Assembly (NCBI RefSeq): GCF_011765465.1
Contig: NZ_CP050265.1
Location: 1,054,001 to 1,118,000, forward strand
Origin: Erythrobacter sp.
GTDB taxonomy: Bacteria > Pseudomonadota > Alphaproteobacteria > Sphingomonadales > Sphingomonadaceae
Length of the DNA: 64,000 nt
Direction: 5' to 3'
The position numbers and the translations under genes were made by a program. Positions within the stretch are counted from its first letter, which is position 1. Each line of letters starts with the position of its first letter. A model generated the notes under the pieces. The model was not told the origin of the DNA and did not search any database. It saw nothing but the letters and a program-made list of their open reading frames with translations. Shown in pieces: positions 56,150 through 64,000 of this stretch.

Positions 56150-58105
56150 ATGACCATCACCCCGCAATGGAAGGACGAGCTGCGGGCGCGGATCACTCTT
56201 TCGAGCGTGATCCAGCGCACCACCAAGCTCACCAAGGCGGGGCGCGAGTGGAAGGCGTGCTGTCCCTTCCATTCGGAGAATACGCCGAGCTTCACCGTCA
56301 GCGACGACAAGGGCTTCTACCACTGCTTCGGCTGCGGGGCGCATGGCGACGTCATCAGCTGGATGATCGAGCAGCGCGGGCTGTCCTTCATGGACGCGAT
56401 CAAGGAACTCGCCGCCGAGGCCGGGATGGAGGTTCCCGCGCCCGACCCGGTCGCGGCGAAGAAAGCCGAGCAGCGCGCAAGCCTCGTCGATGTGACCACC
56501 GCGGCGCAGGACTGGTTCGTGGCCCAGCTTTCGAGTGACGAGGGCCGCGCGGCGCTGGACTACCTCAAGGGGCGCGGGTTTTCGGGCGCTACCTTGCGCG
56601 AATTCGGCTTCGGCTATGCGCCCGAGGACAAGCAGGCGCTCGCCCGCGCGCTGTCGCGCTTCGACGAGGCGATGCTGGTCGAGACCGGTATGCGGATCAA
56701 GACCGATGACGGGTCCACCTACGACCGCTTCCGGGGCCGGGTCATGTTGCCGATCCATGATGCGCGCGGCCGGGTAATCGCTTTCGGCGGGCGCATTCTA
56801 AACAAGCGGGACGGGGTCGCCAAGTATCTCAACAGCCCCGACACGCCGCTCTTCGACAAGGGACGCACGCTCTACAACCTCCATCGCGCCGCGCCGGCCT
56901 CGCGCCAGTCGGGCCGGGTGATCGTGGTCGAGGGCTACATGGACGTGGTCGCGCTGGCACAGGCGGGCTTTGCCGACGCGGTCGCCCCGCTCGGCACGGC
57001 GCTGACCGAGACGCAACTCGAAATGCTCTGGCGCATGGTCGAGCGGCCCGTGCTGTGCTTCGACGGCGATGCGGCCGGGCACAAGGCGGCGATGCGGGCG
57101 ATCGGGCGCGCCCTGCCGCTGCTGCGCCCGGCGCGCACGCTCGGCATCGTGCGGCTGCCCGCAGGGCTCGACCCGGACGACCTTATCAGGGAGAAAGGCG
57201 CCGGGGCGATGGAGGCGCTGCTCGCCGAGCCTGCCAGCCTGCTCGACACGCTGTGGGAGTACGAGCGCGATGCCGCCCCGCTTTCCACGCCCGAGGCCAA
57301 GGCAGGACTGAAGGCGCGGCTGATGGAGCACGTCGAAACAATCGCCGACAGCGACATCCGCGCGCTCTACCGACGCGAGCTGCTCGACCGCTTTTCCGCG
57401 TATGCCTATCCGCCGCGCAGCGCTCGCCGGCAGGGCCGCGGGGTCCAGCGGGGCGGCTGGCAGGGCGCGCGGCCCGTCATCGCCCCGCTTTCGCCGGGCG
57501 CGCGCGAGGCGCTCGGGAAGCTTGCCGCAGGGGGCGCGCGCAGCGCCTTGCTCGATGCGGTGCTGGCCGGATTCCTGCGCCATCCGCAGTGCATCGCGCC
57601 CCATGTCGAAGCGCTGTCGCGGCTCGCTCGGCATGACCCGAAAGCCGCACCCGCAATCGAATCGCTCATCGAACTGTCCGAAACGCTTGATTCGCGCGCC
57701 CCAAACGCCATATCCCCACCGCAAGGCATTCCCGCCCCGCCGGTCGACAATCGCTACGCCTTCCTCAGAGAAGGGACCACACCGGACGAAGCGCGCGAGG
57801 AACTGGCCGAAGCTGTCGCGTTGCTGGTCGAAAGACCGGCGCTGGAGGCCGCACTGGCGGCCACGATCGCCCGTTTCGACAGCGACCCGGAAGGGTCGTT
57901 CGCCGAACAGGCGCGCCTGCGCGAACAGCTCACGACAGTCGATGAACGCCTGAAAGCCTTCGGGCGCAGGAAAGCCGCTCCGGCGGCAGACAGGGACACC
58001 CCCGGATCGGCAGGCGCTTCGGCAGGCGCTCCGGCAGGGGGATCGGACGAAACGGCTCCGGCGGCAGGGGATCACCCGAATTCCGCCACGGGCGAAATGG
58101 ATTGA
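56150..58105 (+). CDS. dnaG: DNA primase
   Basis: A 651-residue primase. The zinc domain (about residues 30-70) has CCPFHSENTPSFTV and FHCFGCGAHGD-like ligands (CxxH...CxxC). The RNA polymerase core includes the TOPRIM motif VVEGYMDVVAL near residue 265 and the DGDAAGHKAA motif. The C-terminal part (about 430-650) is helical and should bind DnaB, ending in a low-complexity Ala/Gly tail. It is 10 bases before rpoD. Confidence 0.96.
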   Translation: MTITPQWKDELRARITLSSVIQRTTKLTKAGREWKACCPFHSENTPSFTVSDDKGFYHCFGCGAHGDVISWMIEQRGLSFMDAIKELAAEAGMEVPAPDPVAAKKAEQRASLVDVTTAAQDWFVAQLSSDEGRAALDYLKGRGFSGATLREFGFGYAPEDKQALARALSRFDEAMLVETGMRIKTDDGSTYDRFRGRVMLPIHDARGRVIAFGGRILNKRDGVAKYLNSPDTPLFDKGRTLYNLHRAAPASRQSGRVIVVEGYMDVVALAQAGFADAVAPLGTALTETQLEMLWRMVERPVLCFDGDAAGHKAAMRAIGRALPLLRPARTLGIVRLPAGLDPDDLIREKGAGAMEALLAEPASLLDTLWEYERDAAPLSTPEAKAGLKARLMEHVETIADSDIRALYRRELLDRFSAYAYPPRSARRQGRGVQRGGWQGARPVIAPLSPGAREALGKLAAGGARSALLDAVLAGFLRHPQCIAPHVEALSRLARHDPKAAPAIESLIELSETLDSRAPNAISPPQGIPAPPVDNRYAFLREGTTPDEAREELAEAVALLVERPALEAALAATIARFDSDPEGSFAEQARLREQLTTVDERLKAFGRRKAAPAADRDTPGSAGASAGAPAGGSDETAPAAGDHPNSATGEMD

Positions 58106-58114
58106 CAGAACCGC

Positions 58115-60154
<2,040 letters not shown>

Positions 60155-60182
60155 CCTGCACGGCCAGGCTGGAGGAGGGCAA

Positions 60183-60959
60183 ATGCCGCGCTTGAAAGAC
60201 GCCATGAAACGCCAGTTACCCGATGTTCAGACATATGCTCCGTGGCTGATCGATGCGAAATTCGCGTTCTACAATGCGGGCACGCGCTATGCCGGGCTGT
60301 TCGTGGATCCGGAATTCAAGCTGCTTTCGCGTCTCCCGGCCGCAGGACTTGCGCTCGACATCGGTGGCAATCGCGGACAAAGCATCCTGGCGCTGAAACG
60401 CCATGCACGGCCCCGACGCATCGTCACTTTCGAGCCGAACCCGGTCCTCGTGCGCGGTCTGGAAGAGAGATTCGGCACACTCGAATCGGTCACGATCAAG
60501 CCCGTTGGCCTCGGCGAGAAGCCGGATCGGCTGGACTTGTATGTGCCGTCCTATCGCAATTTCACCTACGATGGGCTCGCCTCGCTCAATGAGACGGCGG
60601 CGCTCGCTTTACTCAACGACCGCATGATCGCGCGCTATGACGAACGCCATGTCTCCCTTACCCGCTGCAGGGTCGAGGTGCGCACGCTGGACAGCTTCGA
60701 ATTCGAACCGGACATCATCAAGATGGACGTGCAAGGTCTCGAGGATGCCGTGCTGGCAGGCGGGCTCGAAACGGTGCGGCGATGCCGACCGGTCATGATC
60801 ATCGAAGCGCCCAGCGCCCGCTTTACCGAGATGGCCGCCAGCGCAGGCCTTTCGCCGTATCGATATGACGGCCACCGGCTTGTGCGGGGCAGCACGGGTG
60901 CGAAGAATATCGTCTACCTGTCCGAGGCCCATCTCGAAGCGCTGGGCGAGGCGTTATAG
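60183..60959 (+). CDS. FkbM family methyltransferase
   Basis: A 258-residue SAM methyltransferase of the FkbM type, which methylate hydroxyl or sugar groups in polysaccharides and natural products. The SAM loop is [16 protein letters not shown], the later acid is in [16 protein letters not shown], and the late signature [17 protein letters not shown] is clear. GGAGGAGGG before the ATG. No sugar-synthesis genes surround it, so the acceptor is unknown. Confidence 0.88.
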   Translation: MPRLKDAMKRQLPDVQTYAPWLIDAKFAFYNAGTRYAGLFVDPEFKLLSRLPAAGLALDIGGNRGQSILALKRHARPRRIVTFEPNPVLVRGLEERFGTLESVTIKPVGLGEKPDRLDLYVPSYRNFTYDGLASLNETAALALLNDRMIARYDERHVSLTRCRVEVRTLDSFEFEPDIIKMDVQGLEDAVLAGGLETVRRCRPVMIIEAPSARFTEMAASAGLSPYRYDGHRLVRGSTGAKNIVYLSEAHLEALGEAL

Positions 60960-61011
60960 TCGGGCCGATCCCGGATAGGACACGCTCAGGGTTTTCGCCC
61001 GCTAAAGCGCC

Positions 61012-61455
61012 TTACACCCAGCGGCGGACATTCGCCTTGTAGTCGCGGTATTCCTCACCGAAGCGCGCCTCCAGCGCGCGTTCTTCGGGGATGATATGGA
61101 AGCGCGTCATCCACCAGATAAACAGCGCGATCACCGCAAGGTGGCCCCACGCGAAACCCCACGCCGCGACCGCGCCCAGCAGCAGCGCCATGCCGACATA
61201 CATGGGATTGCGCGAAACGCGGTAGAGCCCGCCGGTCACGAGGCGCTCGGCGCGTTCCGGGTGCACCGGGTCCACGGTCGTCTTCTCACGCGAAAACCGG
61301 ACGGCGGGGGCGAAGAGGAAGGCGAGCGACCCGGTCGCCAGCACTGCGGTCAGCCACGACAACTCAACCGCGGGCGCGGGCGCGATCCGGCCTATCCCCG
61401 CCATCAGCGCGATGGCGAGCGCGACCTGCACGACCGGGCGAATGCGAAGTTCCAT
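61012..61455 (-). CDS. Isoprenylcysteine carboxyl methyltransferase-like protein
   Basis: A 147-residue membrane protein with four or five helices of the ICMT/PEMT family. The conserved part is RLVTGGLYRVSRNPMYVGM and the last LEARFGEEYRDYKANVRRW, where SAM and the substrate bind. In bacteria these methylate lipids or unknown small targets. It is 12 bases downstream of the exported protein gene on the same strand, so the two are one operon. Confidence 0.88.
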   Translation of the reverse strand: MELRIRPVVQVALAIALMAGIGRIAPAPAVELSWLTAVLATGSLAFLFAPAVRFSREKTTVDPVHPERAERLVTGGLYRVSRNPMYVGMALLLGAVAAWGFAWGHLAVIALFIWWMTRFHIIPEERALEARFGEEYRDYKANVRRWV

Positions 61456-61467
61456 GGCCCTCGCCTC

Positions 61468-62160
61468 TCAATAGCGCCGGTTCTTGTCGTCGTCGTAGCT
61501 GCGCGGAAACAGGCCGTATTTGAGCCGATAGTCCTCCGACACCTCGACCTTCGGCCCCGCAGACAGGGACGAAAGCCGGCGCAGCGCCTTGCGCGCTTGG
61601 TCCGGCGGGATCGGCGACCATTCGATGGTATTCCTTGCCGTCAGACCCCAGTCGCCCGCATCGGTCAGCGCGCCCTCGCGCACCTCGAACACCGGCGCGT
61701 CTTCGCCATAGCCGCGCGAGGGAAAGCTCACCGTCTCGCCTATCCCGAGCACCTTCACGTCGACAAGGCAGCGTTCGTCGGGCGCGGGCACCTTTTCGCA
61801 GCGCACCCCGTGTCCGGCGAGCCGCCAGCGTCCGGCGGGAAGCTGGTAGGCGCGCACCTTGTATTTCGTCGTCCTGTTGCCGAAGGCGAGCGCAGGCTGG
61901 CTGCGGGTGAAGCGGACGAGGTCGGCCGGGTTGTCCTTACTTCCGCCTTCCCGCACGAACCACACGCTGAGCTCGTCGAGCAGGTAGAGCTCACTCCTGA
62001 TCGAGATGATGATCGCTCCCGTGCCCTCCTTCAGCGCACCGGCCCTGCTTATTTCGTCGGGTTCGCGCCCTTTCTGTGCCCAAAGCGGTGCGGGCGCGAG
62101 CATCGCCAATGCGGCGAAGGCAAGCGCGAAAAGGACGAGCTTAGCGGGGCGGTTTCGCAT
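61468..62160 (-). CDS. Exported protein of unknown function
   Basis: A 230-residue protein with a signal peptide (MRNRPAKLVLFALAFAALAM, cut near residue 29 at PLWAQ). The mature part has alternating beta strands with RSELYLLDELSVWFVREG and RAYQLPAGRWRLAGHGVR, and two Cys (VRCEKVP and RCLVDV). No domain recognised. Start MRNRPAKLV chosen over a start 22 codons upstream. It precedes an ICMT-like methyltransferase gene. Confidence 0.68.
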   Translation of the reverse strand: MRNRPAKLVLFALAFAALAMLAPAPLWAQKGREPDEISRAGALKEGTGAIIISIRSELYLLDELSVWFVREGGSKDNPADLVRFTRSQPALAFGNRTTKYKVRAYQLPAGRWRLAGHGVRCEKVPAPDERCLVDVKVLGIGETVSFPSRGYGEDAPVFEVREGALTDAGDWGLTARNTIEWSPIPPDQARKALRRLSSLSAGPKVEVSEDYRLKYGLFPRSYDDDKNRRY

Positions 62161-62335
62161 GGGATTGACCGGAACGGGGAGAGGTGCGGGCGGCGAACTA
62201 AGTGCACTTTCTGCAAACCGGCGCAACCCCTCCCCGCAACCGCTGCAAGACCGTTCCGATTAATCCGCGCCGGACGGGGTGAAAAAGCCGCGCGCGGGGT
62301 GGAGTGTTGGCGCGAGTGTCTCTATGTAAGCGCCC

Positions 62336-62815
62336 ATGCGCATCGCCATTGCTTCCGACCACGCCGCGACCGACCTCAAGGCCCAGCTTGCCGAGTGGTT
62401 GATCGACGAAGGCCACGAAGTCGCCGATCTCGGCCCCGACAGGGGTGAGAGCGTCGACTATCCCGATTACGGCTACAAGCTGGCCGAGGTCGTCGCCGAG
62501 GGCACGGTCGATTACGGCATCGCGCTGTGCGGTTCGGGCATCGGCATTGCGATGAGCTGCAACCGCCACCCGCAGGTGCGCTGCGCCAATGTGTCGGAAC
62601 CGCTTTCCGCCGCGCTTGCGCGGGACCATAATGATGCGAACGTTATCGCGCTGGGCGCGCGGCTGATCGGGATCGAAATGGCGAAGAGCTGCATTGCGAC
62701 CTTCCTCGCGACCGAATTCGCCGATGCCGACGAGCCCGAAGGCCGCCACCGCCGCCGCGTGGCGAAGCTCGGCATTCCACCCTTCGCGCAGGACCGCATC
62801 GAAACCCACCAGTAA
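62336..62815 (+). CDS. rpiB: Ribose-5-phosphate isomerase B
   Basis: A 159-residue isomerase that interconverts ribose 5-phosphate and ribulose 5-phosphate. [15 protein letters not shown] begins the fold; the catalytic Cys65 lies in [12 protein letters not shown]; and [11 protein letters not shown] and [14 protein letters not shown] complete the site. Length is normal for the LacAB/RpiB family. It precedes glyA, 46 bases away, and both may share a transcript. Confidence 0.94.
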   Translation: MRIAIASDHAATDLKAQLAEWLIDEGHEVADLGPDRGESVDYPDYGYKLAEVVAEGTVDYGIALCGSGIGIAMSCNRHPQVRCANVSEPLSAALARDHNDANVIALGARLIGIEMAKSCIATFLATEFADADEPEGRHRRRVAKLGIPPFAQDRIETHQ

Positions 62816-62861
62816 CGCCGCCCCGAGACTGGCGTACCTCAAGCCCCCCAAGGAGGCCCAT

Positions 62862-64000
<1,139 letters not shown>

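Overview
The window is one continuous, gene-dense stretch of a G+C-rich alphaproteobacterial chromosome. Gene content and protein style (DOMON-like protein beside tyrS, DUF4170, DUF1206, a RibB with a degenerate second domain, tyrS/cysK/ppdK/glyQS/mreBCD/rpoD neighbourhoods, GGAAC-N17-CGTT stress promoters) point to Sphingomonadales, most likely Erythrobacteraceae. I see no integrase, transposase, rRNA operon or CRISPR array; there is one tRNA (Lys, CTT). The assignment is by recognition of families, not by a database search.

Layout. 0.1-9.7 kb: a VWA/CoxE-like protein, two small exported unknowns, a NamZ-type muramidase, TspO, a DOMON-like protein, tyrS, a PilZ protein, an MFS exporter, cysK and a TonB-C-like protein. 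10-15.5 kb: a MerR regulator with a long-chain-type acyl-CoA dehydrogenase, hisI, comF and a SAM methyltransferase. 15.5-21.6 kb: ppdK, glyS and glyQ, all leftward; glyS contains an internal block of about 0.65 kb with clearly lower G+C. 21.8-24.5 kb: a small operon (44-aa membrane peptide, XRE regulator, four-helix membrane protein) behind an array of inverted repeats, then two tandem TraB/GumN proteins. 24.7-28.5 kb: rplY, pth, a thin ferredoxin-like protein, ychF and DUF1206. 28.5-37.1 kb: a PmtA-like methyltransferase, mutL, then the cell-shape operon mreB-mreC-mreD-mrdA-rodA. 37.1-44.1 kb: a LuxR-type regulator without luxI, a winged-helix protein, tRNA-Lys, two exported proteins (one with Sel1-like repeats), ribB-ribH, and a second winged-helix protein. 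44.1-48.9 kb: eno, then four membrane-anchored YqjD/holin-X type envelope proteins, DUF4170 and greA. 49-55.5 kb: carA and carB separated by three genes, one of low G+C, all joined by overlapping start and stop codons. 55.6-64 kb: yqeY-dnaG-rpoD, an FkbM methyltransferase, an ICMT-like methyltransferase, an exported unknown, rpiB and the start of glyA (cut by the window end).

How it fits together. Most genes are housekeeping: translation (tyrS, glyQS, pth, rplY, ychF), transcription (rpoD, greA), replication and repair (dnaG, mutL), wall elongation (mreBCD-mrdA-rodA), nucleotide, amino-acid and cofactor synthesis (carAB, hisI, cysK, glyA, ribBH) and the PEP/pyruvate node (ppdK, eno). Three exact GGAAC-N17-CGTT sites sit just upstream of, and point into, the DUF1206 gene, the PmtA-like methyltransferase and a YqjD-like gene. 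I read these as members of the EcfG/PhyR general stress regulon, the clearest regulatory theme here. The least ordinary features are the low-G+C gene docked by 4-base overlaps inside the carA-carB operon, the low-G+C block within glyS, the HTH-RibB fusion with a dyad filling its promoter spacer, and the repeat array in front of the XRE operon.
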